From positions 496,001 to 560,000 of the forward strand of contig CANLCX010000002.1 of NCBI GenBank assembly GCA_947489315.1: DNA of 64,000 nucleotides, in the 5' to 3' direction. Position 1 is the first letter of the stretch, and every line of letters begins with the position of its first letter. Both the position numbers and the translations under genes were made by a program. The DNA comes from an uncultured Sphingomonadaceae bacterium. Its GTDB lineage: Bacteria > Pseudomonadota > Alphaproteobacteria > Sphingomonadales > Sphingomonadaceae. The notes beneath the pieces were generated by a model. That model was not told where the DNA came from. It saw only the letters and a program-made list of their open reading frames with translations, and searched no databases. Of this stretch, positions 45,529 through 55,496 are shown in pieces.

Positions 45529-48251
45529 AATATATCTCCTAATATTTCATGGGGGTCCGGCCGCAAGTGCCGATTCCATTCTTCAATAACGCATTGCCGA
45601 GCCGTATCATACCCGTGCAAAAGGGCATCCCAGTTTTCCTGTCCCGCTGCTTTGGCGATTAGCTCACGGCTTGTCTCTGGCGGATAATCGCAGGTCGGCG
45701 ACATCAGCCGCAAAGCGACCAGTAACCGAGTCATAAGTTCATGTGCTGCCACCATGTTTTCGTTCAAATGCCCGCCAGCGACAAGACCCCGGGCCGCATC
45801 ACCCAATTGCGGGTGCAACGCTTCGCCCGTTTTTAGCTGCAAAAAGTGAATGATAAATTCCCAATCGACCAGACCGCCTTCCATAAGCTTGGTGTCCAGC
45901 GGTCCCTTGGGCGGTTTATGTTCGACAATATCTAACCGCATTTTGCGCACAGCTTTGCGCAGAGTTTCGGGCTCTCGCTGCTTCTGCAATATGGTTTCGA
46001 TCTGGTCCTGCAGCTGGTCACAAGCCTTCGCGCTACCATAGACGGGTCGCGCCCTAGTTAGTGCCATATGCTCCCAAGTCCATGCGCTTTCATCTTGATA
46101 TTTATAGAAACTTTCAACCGTGATAGCCATCGGACCTTGGGTTCCAGAGGGCCTAAGTCTCGTGTCAACTTCGTAAAGCGGTCCTGCAGCGGTCGGTACA
46201 GACAGAGCCGCGACAATACGCTGCGCCAGACGATTAAAATATTGCGTACCGCCCAAGGGACGCCGCCCATCCGATTCCGCACTATGATCACCAGTGAATA
46301 GGAAAATTAGATCGAGGTCAGAGGCGTGCGTCAACGCCTCACCGCCTAAACGGCCCAGCGCGAGAACTAACATTTCGCTGCCTGCAACTTTGCCATGAGC
46401 CTCCTCAAATTCCGATATGGTGGCGTCGGTCAGCACCCGGATCGCCGCTTCCGCAACACGGGCGTAACCGGCCGCTATGGCCAATGGATCGTGACGAGAT
46501 TCGATCAATTGTGTGCCCAGGGCAAAACGCTTCTCCCCAACCCGCGCGCGAACACGATCCAGCAGCATCTGATAATCATCACCGTCTTCACGCCGCGCAA
46601 ATTGCGCCGCCAGTTCATCCACGGCAGGTGGCAGATCTAAGGCGGTTGTATCGATCAACCCTTCAAACAATTCGGTTCTGCGGGACAATTCGTCAGCCAA
46701 AACCGGTGCATGACTCAATATGCGGCTAAGCATTTCCCGAAGCCCCGGGCGCGCCTCTAACATGCGGAAGAAATTGATCGCGGTCGGCAGTTTATCAATA
46801 AGGCTATCTAACCGGATAAGAGCTTGCTGCGGATCAGGTGATCCAGCAATGGCTTCGATCATATCCGGCAACACGGCTTCAAAGGATTCAACCGCAGCTG
46901 CGCTCCTCAGCGCCGTTACTTTGCCGCTGCGCCAGCGTTTTACTTTTTCAGCAAAAATGCCGGTTTGCGCGACCCCCCTCTTTTTAAGTGCCGCTTCCAG
47001 AGCCTGATCTGCTTGCGGCAATATGTTGCTGTCATCAGAACCAATCAACTCATCATAGATCGCGCCTACCGCCTCAACAGGTGGTTCCAGCAAGGCGAGC
47101 AAGTCAGCCCCCTGGCTCAGACCATGTAGCCGCGCCACCCTGTCCAACGCTGTTTCGTCATCGGGCAGACTATGGGTTTGCTGATCATTGATCATCTGCA
47201 GGCGATGCTCGATCACCCTATATAATTCATAGGATTCAGCCAAAGTCTTGGCCTTGCCCGCATTGATCCGGCCCGCACTCGCCAGTTCTCGCAGGGCGTC
47301 CCTCGTCGCTGGCACACGTAGCGCTGGCTCGCGTCCACCAAAGATCAACTGGTGCATCTGCGCATAAAATTCCGCTTCCCTGATGCCGCCGCGTCCGCGC
47401 TTTAAGTCATAGCCGGGTCCGAATTTCTGACCCGCAGCATAATGGTCACGGATCTGGACCGACACAGCGCCAATATTGCGAATGGCTCCATAGTCCAGTG
47501 AGCGGCGCCAAATGAAGGGGTTAATAGTTTCCAAAAAATAGCGACCCAGATCAGCATCTCCGGCAGCAAAACGGGAACGAATAAACGCCGCCTGCTCCCA
47601 TGCAAGCGCGCTGGATTCATAATAGCTGATCGCGGCTTCCACCGGCAGCGCCACCGGACTGACCTCTGGCGACGGGCGCAACCGCATATCGACACGAAAA
47701 ACATAGCCATCGGCATCCCGCGCATTCAGCGCATCAACCAATTGCTGACCAACACGCCGTGCCGCATCGCTGGGCTCTTCGCGTCCCCGCATGGGAATTT
47801 TCTCAGGGTCATAGATGAAAATCGGATCAATATCGGAAGAATAGTTTAGCTCCCGGCTGCCATGTTTACCCAAACCAATGACGGCAAAGCCAGCGGGGTC
47901 AGCATCCGGATAACGGTTGGCATAGATATCCGCCAGCGCCTCATCCAGTGATCGATCAGCAAAATCCGATAGCTGCGTCACGACATCGGTCAGACTCAAC
48001 TGCCCTGCCAAATCTCCAACCGCCAAGGTCAGCGCCAGCGCCCGCTTTTCCCGCCTCAGTTTCTGACGAACATTTTCAGCATTGGCTCCCGCCTCTTTCA
48101 CAAATGCAAAAGCGGCATTCAAATCTTCACCACCAAGCAATGCCGTAAGCTCCGGCTGAACCTCCATTGCCATGCACAGATAGGGCGCATGGTCCTGCGC
48201 GCGCTTCATAGCGTCTTTCAGGCTGATTAGTTCAGGCAAGCCTTTGATCAT
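45525..48251 (-). CDS. glnE: Bifunctional glutamine synthetase adenylyltransferase/deadenylase
   Basis: A 908-residue GlnE that adds or removes AMP on glutamine synthetase according to nitrogen status. The two nucleotidyltransferase domains are visible as GLGKHGSRELNYSSDID (about residue 125) and LALGRLGGEALTHASDLDLIF (about residue 630). The intervening and C-terminal helices (GGIREAEFYAQMHQLIFGG, EGGLVDWEFIIHFLQ) are normal. Slightly shorter than the E. coli enzyme, as in other alphaproteobacteria. Its ATG shares one base with the tgt stop, and bcp overlaps its end. Confidence 0.96.
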   Translation of the reverse strand: MIKGLPELISLKDAMKRAQDHAPYLCMAMEVQPELTALLGGEDLNAAFAFVKEAGANAENVRQKLRREKRALALTLAVGDLAGQLSLTDVVTQLSDFADRSLDEALADIYANRYPDADPAGFAVIGLGKHGSRELNYSSDIDPIFIYDPEKIPMRGREEPSDAARRVGQQLVDALNARDADGYVFRVDMRLRPSPEVSPVALPVEAAISYYESSALAWEQAAFIRSRFAAGDADLGRYFLETINPFIWRRSLDYGAIRNIGAVSVQIRDHYAAGQKFGPGYDLKRGRGGIREAEFYAQMHQLIFGGREPALRVPATRDALRELASAGRINAGKAKTLAESYELYRVIEHRLQMINDQQTHSLPDDETALDRVARLHGLSQGADLLALLEPPVEAVGAIYDELIGSDDSNILPQADQALEAALKKRGVAQTGIFAEKVKRWRSGKVTALRSAAAVESFEAVLPDMIEAIAGSPDPQQALIRLDSLIDKLPTAINFFRMLEARPGLREMLSRILSHAPVLADELSRRTELFEGLIDTTALDLPPAVDELAAQFARREDGDDYQMLLDRVRARVGEKRFALGTQLIESRHDPLAIAAGYARVAEAAIRVLTDATISEFEEAHGKVAGSEMLVLALGRLGGEALTHASDLDLIFLFTGDHSAESDGRRPLGGTQYFNRLAQRIVAALSVPTAAGPLYEVDTRLRPSGTQGPMAITVESFYKYQDESAWTWEHMALTRARPVYGSAKACDQLQDQIETILQKQREPETLRKAVRKMRLDIVEHKPPKGPLDTKLMEGGLVDWEFIIHFLQLKTGEALHPQLGDAARGLVAGGHLNENMVAAHELMTRLLVALRLMSPTCDYPPETSRELIAKAAGQENWDALLHGYDTARQCVIEEWNRHLRPDPHEILGDIL

Positions 48252-49375
48252 TATTGCAGATATTTCCCGCGAAAATTGGAGGCAAAAGCGGCAAAAACAC
48301 CACCTGCGATAGCGTCTCGCATCCCGGCCATAAGCGACTGGTAAAAAGCAATATTATGCTCTGTCATCAGCATCGCCCCTAATATCTCCTTCGATCGGAT
48401 CAAGTGGTGCAAATAGGCGCGACTATAGGCCTGGCAAACCGAGCAGGCGCAGTGTGCATCCAATGGCTCCATATCCTCGGCAAATTTTGCGTTGCGAATA
48501 TTGATAGGACCGGTGGCCGTAAAAGCCTGACCGTTACGGCCTGACCGGCTTGGCAGCACACAGTCAAACATATCAACCCCGCGCTCCACCGCGCCGACAA
48601 GATCATCGGGTTTACCTACCCCCATCAGATAACGCGGTTTATCGGCAGGCAGTTGGTCGGGAGCATAATCCAGCACACCAAACATCGCCTCCTGCCCCTC
48701 TCCCACGGCGAGGCCGCCAATCGCATAGCCATCAAAGCCTATCTCGATCAAAGCCTGAGCCGAGGCCGCGCGGATTTCCTTGTCCAAAGACCCTTGCTGA
48801 ATTCCAAAAAGCGCGGCCTTTGCAGCATGTTCTTTTCCACTGTCAAAGCCATCGCGGGACCGCTTGGCCCAGCGCATAGAGCGTTCCATTGAAAGCACCG
48901 CTTCCTCGCGGGTCGCCCCGTTTTTGGTGCACTCGTCGAAAGCCATAACAATATCACTACCGAGCAGACGTTGAATCTCCATGGAACGTTCCGGCGTCAG
49001 CATGTGGCGTGATCCATCCAAATGGCTTTGAAATTCCACACCATTTTCGCTCATCTTGGTGAGATCAGACAGGCTCATCACCTGATAGCCGCCGCTATCG
49101 GTCAGGATCGGACGATCCCAATTCATAAATTTGTGCAAACCGCCGAGCTTAGCCACCCGCTCTGCACCGGGGCGCAGCATCAGATGATAGGTGTTTCCCA
49201 AAATAACATCCGCGCCGGTTGCGCGCACCGTTTCCGGTTTCATAGCTTTGACTGTCGCAGCCGTCCCCACAGGCATAAAAGCAGGCGTACGAATGTCGCC
49301 GCGTTGCATCGTGATTTTTCCGGTGCGCGCCTTCCCATCGGTGGCGGCAATCGAAAAAGAAAAACGGTCAGCCAT
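48251..49375 (-). CDS. tgt: Queuine/preQ1 tRNA-ribosyltransferase
   Basis: A 374-residue tRNA-guanine transglycosylase that exchanges G34 for preQ1 in queuosine tRNAs. The motifs are [28 protein letters not shown] (nucleophile Asp region) and [12 protein letters not shown]. The zinc site is [17 protein letters not shown] in the C-terminus. ATG at 49375 is the start; the frame also has a TTG at 49390. A second queuosine gene, queA, lies 1.3 kb away at 50704. The TAATG overlap with glnE suggests one leftward transcript. Confidence 0.96.
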   Translation of the reverse strand: MADRFSFSIAATDGKARTGKITMQRGDIRTPAFMPVGTAATVKAMKPETVRATGADVILGNTYHLMLRPGAERVAKLGGLHKFMNWDRPILTDSGGYQVMSLSDLTKMSENGVEFQSHLDGSRHMLTPERSMEIQRLLGSDIVMAFDECTKNGATREEAVLSMERSMRWAKRSRDGFDSGKEHAAKAALFGIQQGSLDKEIRAASAQALIEIGFDGYAIGGLAVGEGQEAMFGVLDYAPDQLPADKPRYLMGVGKPDDLVGAVERGVDMFDCVLPSRSGRNGQAFTATGPINIRNAKFAEDMEPLDAHCACSVCQAYSRAYLHHLIRSKEILGAMLMTEHNIAFYQSLMAGMRDAIAGGVFAAFASNFRGKYLQ

Positions 49376-49530
49376 TAAAAATTGTCCCAATCAACGAAGT
49401 AAGGCCCGAAAAAACAAAGAATTTTGTATTTTTTGCCTGATGGTGTAACCAAAGGGGCATTCTGTACGAATCCCTCAGTAACTGTGCAGGATGGTAACAG
49501 TTTTTCAAAGACCAAAATCGGGAGTAAATT

Positions 49531-49878
49531 ATGACAAAGACAATGAAATTAGGTTCAGCCGCGACCGCACTGATCGCAGCCGCAGCACTTTCCGCCTGTT
49601 CCGGCGGCGCTAGCGAAGCAACCGAAGGCGCTGAAGCCACCGGTGAAGAAGTCACCGAAGTCGCAGCAGCTGAAAAAGAAAAATGTTTTGGTATCGCCAA
49701 AGCGGGCGAAAATGATTGCGCCGCTGGCGAAGGCACAAGCTGTGCTGGCACATCCGTTGTAGATTATCAGGGCAATGCTTGGACATATACCAGCGCAGGC
49801 GAATGCGAACCACAAGGCGGTTCGCTGACCGAAGTAGCAGACAATGATCCACCAGTTCCTGTCGCTGCTGAAGGCTAA
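49531..49878 (+). CDS. Bufferin-like DUF2282 small lipoprotein
   Basis: A 115-residue protein with a signal peptide ending in the lipobox LSAC (Cys23), so it should be membrane anchored in the periplasm. An Ala/Glu/Thr linker follows. The core holds [17 protein letters not shown] then TSCAGTS and GECEPQGGS, with four cysteines at 52, 63, 71 and 92. This is the DUF2282/BufA1 signature of bufferins, RiPP-like metallophores that bind copper. The usual maturation genes (DUF692/BufB and DUF2063/BufC) are absent here. It may be an unmodified relative or be matured elsewhere. GGGAG precedes the start. Confidence 0.82.
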   Translation: MTKTMKLGSAATALIAAAALSACSGGASEATEGAEATGEEVTEVAAAEKEKCFGIAKAGENDCAAGEGTSCAGTSVVDYQGNAWTYTSAGECEPQGGSLTEVADNDPPVPVAAEG

Positions 49879-49899
49879 GCCTTAACGCATAGAAATTTG

Positions 49900-49930
49900 A
49901 AAGGGCGGTTCGATTGAGCCGCCCTTTTTA
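49900..49930 (+). terminator. Rho-independent terminator after the bufferin-like gene
   Basis: AAAGGGCGG (49900-49908) pairs with CCGCCCTTT (49919-49927) around TTCGATTGAG, followed by a short T-run (TTTTTA). It lies 22 bases after the stop at 49878. Confidence 0.88.
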
Positions 49931-50014
49931 TATGCATGACAGTTTGGTAGAACTATGGTTTCCATAAATGAGGGAGAATCTAGAGCTTAGGTTCTATCGC
50001 TTTCTTGTGCCCCT

Positions 50015-50650
50015 TCATTGAGAAAATAGGGCCAGCCATATTGCGATGAAAAACGCAGCGGTCCCAAGCAAAACAAACATATGCCACACAGCATATCTAT
50101 AAGCCTGAGCTTTGCGTCCGTAAAATATCGTTCCAAAAGAATAGAAAAAGCCGCCTACGATAATTGCGACCAAAGCTGACATGGGTAAAGTTGATGAGAA
50201 ATCCGGCAATGCAACTGTGCCAATCCAGCCGAGCCCGATATAAGAAGCCAAAGACCAGCGTGGCGCGATATTTTCACCCAGAACCTTATATAACATCGCC
50301 GGAATCGCGAGCAACCAGACGGCACCCAAAACAAAATAGAGCAACGTCGTCCCAATATGCACGAGAAGCGGCGTAAAGGTTCCAGCAATCAGCGCGTAGA
50401 TTGCCGCATGATCAAATCGACGTAAACCTTGCCGCCAATGGTGCTGGGGCAAAAGATGGTATGAAGCGGATGCGGCGAAGGAAGCGATCATACAGATAGC
50501 ATAGATCAAGCAAGCGATGATCAAAGGGGCGTCAAATTTCGCAACAGCATATACCACGAGGGCTGCACAGCCGATTAGAACGGCAAAAAGGCCTGATATA
50601 TGGATTACGCCATCGGCAACGCGCTCACGAGGGATTTCGCTAGGATACAT
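50015..50650 (-). CDS. Hemolysin III / PAQR-family membrane protein
   Basis: A 211-residue protein with seven predicted membrane helices. The PAQR/HlyIII signatures SASYHLLPQHHW and LRRFDHAAIYALIAGTFTP are present, and the C-terminal YAVWHMFVLLGTAAFF holds the next His. The partner His usually found about ten residues later is Phe here, so zinc binding may be altered. Members are proposed membrane hydrolases of the CREST group or channel-like proteins; haemolysis is not implied. No operon partner is obvious. It converges with the bufferin-like gene's terminator region. Confidence 0.88.
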   Translation of the reverse strand: MYPSEIPRERVADGVIHISGLFAVLIGCAALVVYAVAKFDAPLIIACLIYAICMIASFAASASYHLLPQHHWRQGLRRFDHAAIYALIAGTFTPLLVHIGTTLLYFVLGAVWLLAIPAMLYKVLGENIAPRWSLASYIGLGWIGTVALPDFSSTLPMSALVAIIVGGFFYSFGTIFYGRKAQAYRYAVWHMFVLLGTAAFFIAIWLALFSQ

Positions 50651-50703
50651 TCAGACTTCTTTCTGTCTTTCTATCGATCGAGGGGCAGATCCCAGGATGC
50701 CCA

Positions 50704-51732
50704 TCAGGGAAGCAACAGGCTGGAATCACCGTAGCTGTAGAACCGGTATTTCTCGGCAATGGCATGCGCATAGGCCGACTGCATAGTTTCAAGTCCCATT
50801 AGCGCACTGACCAGCATGAAAAGCGTCGATTTCGGCAAATGGAAATTGGTCATCAAGCCGTCTATGGCACGGAATTTATAGCCAGGCGTGATGAAAATAT
50901 CTGTGTCGCCTTCAAATGGATGGATGATTCCATCGGCTTGTGTCGCGCTTTCCAACAAACGCAGACTGGTGGTACCAACCGCAATCACCCGACCGCCCTT
51001 TTGACGCGCTGCATTTAACCGTTCCGCGACATCCGGTTCGATCCGGCCCCATTCGCTGTGCATCTTATGATTATCAGTTTCATCAACTTTCACCGGAAGA
51101 AAAGTCCCCGCACCAACGTGCAGAGTTAATGTTTCTTGGGCGATACCGGCATCGCTCAGCGCTTTCATCAATGCATCCGTGAAATGTAACGCTGCCGTTG
51201 GGGCAGCTACAGCGCCTTTTTCCCGCGCAAACATTGTCTGATAATCTTCCGCATCGCGCGCATCAATATCACGCTTGCTGGCAATATAAGGCGGTAATGG
51301 CATAGTCCCGGCACGCGCGAGCAGCACTTCAACAGGTTCTTCGCCCATAAAATACAACAGAAAACTGCCATCGTCATATTTTTCTTCGGCCCGCGCCGAC
51401 ACGCCTTCGCCAAAATCGACGATATCATCGATTTTCAATCTTTTGGCGTTCCGAATAAAGGCCTGCCAGCGCCTGAGATCCACGCGCTTATGCAAGGTCG
51501 CACCAATTTTCGCTTCTCCACGACGACCTTCCAGCTGAGCCGGAATCACCTTGGTGTCATTGAACACCAATATGTCCTGATTCGACAATAGCCGCGGCAA
51601 ATCAGTAACGGTATGATCAGACAATTGCCCTGACCCGGTTACGCTAAGCAGGCGCGCGCTATCTCTCGGCACGGCTGGCCTAAGGGCAATATTCTCTTGC
51701 GGCAGCGCAAAATCAAAGAGATCAACGCGCAC
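50704..51732 (-). CDS. queA: tRNA preQ1(34) S-adenosylmethionine ribosyltransferase-isomerase
   Basis: A 342-residue QueA that transfers the ribosyl moiety of SAM to preQ1 in tRNA, giving epoxyqueuosine. The start is [16 protein letters not shown]. Hallmarks are [29 protein letters not shown] and [17 protein letters not shown], followed by [21 protein letters not shown] at 51732 is the start. It lies 9 bases after the cyclophilin gene on the same strand. Together with tgt it covers two queuosine steps in this window. Confidence 0.96.
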   Translation of the reverse strand: MRVDLFDFALPQENIALRPAVPRDSARLLSVTGSGQLSDHTVTDLPRLLSNQDILVFNDTKVIPAQLEGRRGEAKIGATLHKRVDLRRWQAFIRNAKRLKIDDIVDFGEGVSARAEEKYDDGSFLLYFMGEEPVEVLLARAGTMPLPPYIASKRDIDARDAEDYQTMFAREKGAVAAPTAALHFTDALMKALSDAGIAQETLTLHVGAGTFLPVKVDETDNHKMHSEWGRIEPDVAERLNAARQKGGRVIAVGTTSLRLLESATQADGIIHPFEGDTDIFITPGYKFRAIDGLMTNFHLPKSTLFMLVSALMGLETMQSAYAHAIAEKYRFYSYGDSSLLLP

Positions 51733-51741
51733 GAAAAGAAT

Positions 51742-52395
51742 CTATGGGTTAATCGGTGCGTTCAAATCGTCGACCGAAATTTCTTTTTCGGGAACAGGTG
51801 AAAATGCACCGGCTACTGGCGGTGCTTTACCATCGGCAGCAATGGAAGCCTGGAGAATCCGGCTTGGGCTCGCAGGTGGTTCGCCGCGATTAATCGCATC
51901 GGCATATTGCATACCAGCTGTAACCCGGCCGAAGACCGTATATTTCTTGTCCAGCGCAAATCGCGGATAGAATACGATGAAAAACTGGCTATTCGCGCTA
52001 TCATCCCCTTGTGCACGCGCCATAGAAACCACGCCTCTTAAATGTGGGAACGCGTGAAATTCGGCTTTCAGGTCCGGCAATTCTGATCCGCCCGTTCCAG
52101 TGCCGGTCGGATCTCCGGTCTGTGCCATGAAGCCTTCGATCACCCGATGGAATATTATCCCATCATAAAATCCCTGCCGCGTTAGCGTTTTGATACGCTC
52201 TACATGATTGGGGGCAGCGGCCGGATATAACTCGATAGTCACGCGTCCGCCGGTAGAAAGGTCGAGATGCAGGATATTTTCTTCCGCTGGAACAGAGGCC
52301 GGAGCGGGCTCAGCCGAAGCGGTTTGTTCCTGAGCCAGCGCGCCGCTGCTCATCATCGCGAAAGCAAAGAAGGAAACAATATATTTGCTTAGCAT
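51742..52395 (-). CDS. Secreted cyclophilin-type peptidyl-prolyl isomerase
   Basis: A 217-residue cyclophilin. A signal peptide (FFAFAMMSSGALAQ) points to the periplasm. The catalytic domain has YDGIIFHRVIEGFMAQTGDPTGTG, SMARAQGDDSANSQFFIV and the closing KYTVFGRVTAGMQYADAI; the Arg in FHRV and the QFFI match active-site residues. It would speed folding of outer-membrane proteins. It is the upstream partner of queA, which follows after 9 bases, an arrangement common in this group. Confidence 0.93.
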   Translation of the reverse strand: MLSKYIVSFFAFAMMSSGALAQEQTASAEPAPASVPAEENILHLDLSTGGRVTIELYPAAAPNHVERIKTLTRQGFYDGIIFHRVIEGFMAQTGDPTGTGTGGSELPDLKAEFHAFPHLRGVVSMARAQGDDSANSQFFIVFYPRFALDKKYTVFGRVTAGMQYADAINRGEPPASPSRILQASIAADGKAPPVAGAFSPVPEKEISVDDLNAPINP

Positions 52396-52517
52396 ATTTA
52401 ACTACTCACCTGTTCGTTGGTCATCACCACGTATCGCTTTGATCGCGTGATCTCTAATATTGCCGCCTATTGGACGAGATATGCTTTCGCCGCAATGAAC
52501 TGCTTGTTAAAACCTGA

Positions 52518-53021
52518 TCACTGCTCGCCCTTCAGGCCAATTTCCGAAACGCGAGCAACCACTTCTTCACAAACTTTCGGCGGAACAAATTTGTGTATTT
52601 CACCACCATAGACCGCTATTTCCTTGACCAATCGCGACGCAATCGGCTGCAGCGAAACATCAGCCATCAGGAAAACCGTTTCAATTTGGTCATTCAACTG
52701 CTGGTTCATCCCTGCCATTTGATATTCATATTCGAAATCGGCCACAGCGCGCAATCCGCGAACGATTACGCTAGCACCTTGTTTCTGGGCAAATTTCATC
52801 AGCAGCGCGTTAAATGCGACGACTTCTACCGCATCGCCGAGATAGGCCGTTTCCCGGCGCACCATGTTGAGCCGTTCTTCCAGCGAAAACATCGGGGATT
52901 TTGACGGATTGGTGGTCACGCCGATAACCAATTTGTCCACCAGCCGCGTGCCGCGCTGAATGATATCCATATGTCCCAATGTTACGGGATCAAAAGTCCC
53001 TGGATAAACGCCAACTCTCAT
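52518..53021 (-). CDS. coaD: Pantetheine-phosphate adenylyltransferase
   Basis: A 167-residue enzyme for the fourth step of CoA synthesis, forming dephospho-CoA. It opens with VGVYPGTFDPVTLGHMDII, the TxGH nucleotidyltransferase motif. VIVRGLRAVADFEYEYQMAGMN and the ISSR-like IASRLVKEIA (here ASR, a close variant) complete the signature. I set the start at 53021 with GGGGGAAG upstream; a longer frame reaches 53054. The ispA gene ends 36 bases upstream of this start. Confidence 0.95.
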   Translation of the reverse strand: MRVGVYPGTFDPVTLGHMDIIQRGTRLVDKLVIGVTTNPSKSPMFSLEERLNMVRRETAYLGDAVEVVAFNALLMKFAQKQGASVIVRGLRAVADFEYEYQMAGMNQQLNDQIETVFLMADVSLQPIASRLVKEIAVYGGEIHKFVPPKVCEEVVARVSEIGLKGEQ

Positions 53022-53057
53022 AATATCTTCCCCCAAGGGCTTCTGCCCGGACAATGA

Positions 53058-53960
53058 TTACCGATCCCGCTGGACCGTATATTCGGCAATCGCCCGAAGC
53101 AAATTGGCTTCCTCGCCATAGCCGTTCAAATGTGATTTCGCTTGATTAACCAGCATTTGCGCCTGATCCTTGGCGCGATCCAGTCCCATCAAGCTCAAAA
53201 ATGTCTGTTTTCCTGCCGCTTCATCCTTATGCAGCGCTTTTCCGGCCAGCTTTTCATCGCCCTCTACGTCCAAAATATCATCGGCAATTTGAAACGCGAG
53301 GCCAAGATCATGGGCATAACCACGCAATCCTGTTCTTCCTTCCACTGGGACGCGACCCAATATCGCTCCGATCTCGACACAAGCGGAAATTAAGGCACCG
53401 GTCTTGAGTTGCTGTAATCTCGTCACGGTCGGCAAATCAAACGTCTTGGTTTCGGCAACAAGATCCATCATCTGGCCGCCCGCCATGCCCGACGGCCCGG
53501 CTGCCTTGGCAAGACAAGCCACCATCTCGGCGCGAACAAATGGGTCCCTATGAGTATTCTCATCTGCCAATAATTCGAAAGACAACGCATGAAGCGCATC
53601 ACCCGCCAAAACTGCCTGCGCCTCGCCGAAAGCTTTGTGGGCGGTCGGCTTTCCCCGCCGCATATCGTCATCATCCATACACGGCAGATCATCATGAATC
53701 AGCGAATAGACATGCAACGCCTCCAAAGCAGTGGCCGCTCGCAAGGCGCAATTCTCGTCGACATTGAACAGACGCGAGGTTGCCATGACCAACAAAGGCC
53801 GCAATCTTTTGCCGCCGCCGATGGCAGCATGGCGCATCGTCTCAAAAAGCTGTGCGCGCGCGTCATCCGGGACAGCCAGCATCAGATCAAACTGCTTGTC
53901 TACCGCGGCGGCAACACGGCTCATTTCCTGCTGCAGGTCCATATTATTATTGGCAGGCAC
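53058..53960 (-). CDS. ispA: Polyprenyl diphosphate (farnesyl diphosphate) synthase
   Basis: A 300-residue prenyltransferase that extends DMAPP with IPP, most likely to farnesyl diphosphate. The first aspartate-rich motif is LIHDDLPCMDDDD, and the second is FQIADDILDVEGD. AAIGGGKRLRPLL is the isopentenyl-binding region. Its partner upstream, xseB, ends at 53963, and the xseB-ispA order is conserved in proteobacteria, often followed by dxs. GTG at 53960 is the likely start; an ATG at 53942 is possible. Confidence 0.94.
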   Translation of the reverse strand: MPANNNMDLQQEMSRVAAAVDKQFDLMLAVPDDARAQLFETMRHAAIGGGKRLRPLLVMATSRLFNVDENCALRAATALEALHVYSLIHDDLPCMDDDDMRRGKPTAHKAFGEAQAVLAGDALHALSFELLADENTHRDPFVRAEMVACLAKAAGPSGMAGGQMMDLVAETKTFDLPTVTRLQQLKTGALISACVEIGAILGRVPVEGRTGLRGYAHDLGLAFQIADDILDVEGDEKLAGKALHKDEAAGKQTFLSLMGLDRAKDQAQMLVNQAKSHLNGYGEEANLLRAIAEYTVQRDR

Positions 53961-53962
53961 TG

Positions 53963-54223
53963 TTAATCCGCATCAAAGGCAGTGACGCCTTGGGCTTTGC
54001 CATCCCGGTCGAGCGTGATTTTCTCAATCTTCGCCTGCGCATCTTCAAGGCGTTTCTGGCACAATCCGCGGAGCTTCTCGCCCTGCTCATAGAGCGCAAT
54101 CGATTGATCCAACGGAACATCGCCGCTTTCCAGCTTTCTGACAATATCTTCGAGACGCCTCAGAGCATCTTCAAAGTTCAAGTTGGTGGTATCGTCTGTC
54201 ATATCTTGGGCGGTTTCACTCAT
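53963..54223 (-). CDS. xseB: Exodeoxyribonuclease VII small subunit
   Basis: An 86-residue XseB subunit. The family signature LNFEDALRRLEDIVRKLESGDVPLDQSIALYEQG is intact, followed by a coiled-coil-like KLRGLCQKRLEDAQAKIEKI. It binds the large subunit XseA (not here) to degrade single-stranded DNA. The stop lies two bases before the ispA start. I chose ATG at 54223; the frame also has starts at 54229 and 54202. Confidence 0.92.
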   Translation of the reverse strand: MSETAQDMTDDTTNLNFEDALRRLEDIVRKLESGDVPLDQSIALYEQGEKLRGLCQKRLEDAQAKIEKITLDRDGKAQGVTAFDAD

Positions 54224-54359
54224 GCCCATTCCAATGACGTTGCTTTGGGTTTCGGTCAAGGCCTCGAAAGCGCAATTTGATCAGTTTCCGTATCTTAGTC
54301 CCGATCTGGCTATTTGCCGACATCAGGGTTAGGATCTGTCCCAACAAGGGGAGAATATC

Positions 54360-55019
54360 ATGTTCATCGGGCATTTCGCGCCAGCAATGGTCGCAGCAAC
54401 CCATCCCAAGGCACCGGGTCTCGCTACATTATTTGTCGCTGGACAATTGGTGGATTTTGGTTTTTTTGGACTGGCGATTTTCGGTATTGAAAATTTCCGG
54501 ATTACGCCGGGAATGACCGTCATGAACCCGCTAGACCTTTATGACATGCCCTATACCCACAGCCTACTTGGCAGCGGTGCCTGGGCTTTAGGCTTTGCGC
54601 TGCTGATCTGGCTTATCACCCGCAACAAAACCGGGGCGTTGATTGGTGCCGCCATTGTCATGTCCCACTGGTTGCTTGACCTGCTGGTCCATGCGCCGGA
54701 TCTGACGCTAGCAGGATCACCGCCGAATCTAGGGTTTGGACTTTGGAATTATCCAGCCATAGCCATGCCGTTAGAGCTGCTTCTTACCTTCGGCGCGCTG
54801 GCCTTTTTCGTATTTCGAACGCGATCAACGGCGCCGCGCTCCAAACTGGCCTTAGTGCTTCTGGTCATATTGCTGCTCGTCTTTCAGGCGTTTAACTGGT
54901 TTGCACCGGAACCAGAAGCGGCTGACAGGGCAATGATGATAACAGCATTGATCGCCTTCACACTCGCGGCGGTTGCAGCAGCATTTGTCAGTCGGACAAG
55001 GACATTGAAACACGCCTGA
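54360..55019 (+). CDS. Multi-pass membrane protein with YdjM/DUF457-like histidine pattern
   Basis: A 219-residue membrane protein with about six helices. It opens FIGHFAPAMVAA and holds LVDFGFF, YTHSLLGSGAW and SHWLLDLLVHAPDLTLAG, so His5, a Asp near residue 32, His66 and the HWLLDLLVH group resemble the metal-dependent hydrolase YdjM/DUF457 pattern. Activity is not proven. A strong AAGGGGAGAATATC ribosome site precedes ATG 54360. The DUF2177 gene follows after 28 bases on the same strand and is probably co-transcribed. Confidence 0.78.
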   Translation: MFIGHFAPAMVAATHPKAPGLATLFVAGQLVDFGFFGLAIFGIENFRITPGMTVMNPLDLYDMPYTHSLLGSGAWALGFALLIWLITRNKTGALIGAAIVMSHWLLDLLVHAPDLTLAGSPPNLGFGLWNYPAIAMPLELLLTFGALAFFVFRTRSTAPRSKLALVLLVILLLVFQAFNWFAPEPEAADRAMMITALIAFTLAAVAAAFVSRTRTLKHA

Positions 55020-55047
55020 GTAACAGGGCCCGCAAACAGGAAGCACT

Positions 55048-55455
55048 ATGACCCAATTTGTCATCGCCTATATTATCGCCGCCATCATTTTCGGAATCCT
55101 CGATTTCCTATGGCTCAGCAATATGGCGAATAGTTTGTACCGCCCCGTGATCGGCGAAATTATGGCGGATGAGTTTCGCAAGCTACCGGCGCTGGCTTTC
55201 TATCTGATATATCTGTTCGGGATCATCTGGTTCGGTGTCAAACCCGCACTTGCGAGCGGGCAATGGACCACAGCTTTGCTCAACGGCGCGCTATTTGGCG
55301 GAATTGCCTATGCAACCTATGACCTTACAAGTCAGGCAGTGCTGAAAGTCTGGTCGACCAAAATCACTCTCTATGACATTGCATGGGGCACGTTCGCGAC
55401 AGGCGTAACCGCCGCGCTGACAGCCTATTTGGTGCTACGTTTCGTGAAAGCCTAA
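55048..55455 (+). CDS. DUF2177 membrane protein
   Basis: A 135-residue membrane protein with four predicted helices. It starts FVIAYIIAAIIFGILDFLWL, and the family markers LYRPVIGEIM and YATYDLTSQAVLKVW are seen. DUF2177 proteins have no known activity. GGAAGCACT precedes the start. It is downstream of the YdjM-like gene at 54360 with a 28-base gap, and it converges with the DUF983 gene. Confidence 0.9.
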   Translation: MTQFVIAYIIAAIIFGILDFLWLSNMANSLYRPVIGEIMADEFRKLPALAFYLIYLFGIIWFGVKPALASGQWTTALLNGALFGGIAYATYDLTSQAVLKVWSTKITLYDIAWGTFATGVTAALTAYLVLRFVKA

Positions 55456-55496
55456 GTAAGAAACTCTTTGCGCCTCATTTGCAGTCAAACGGTGCG

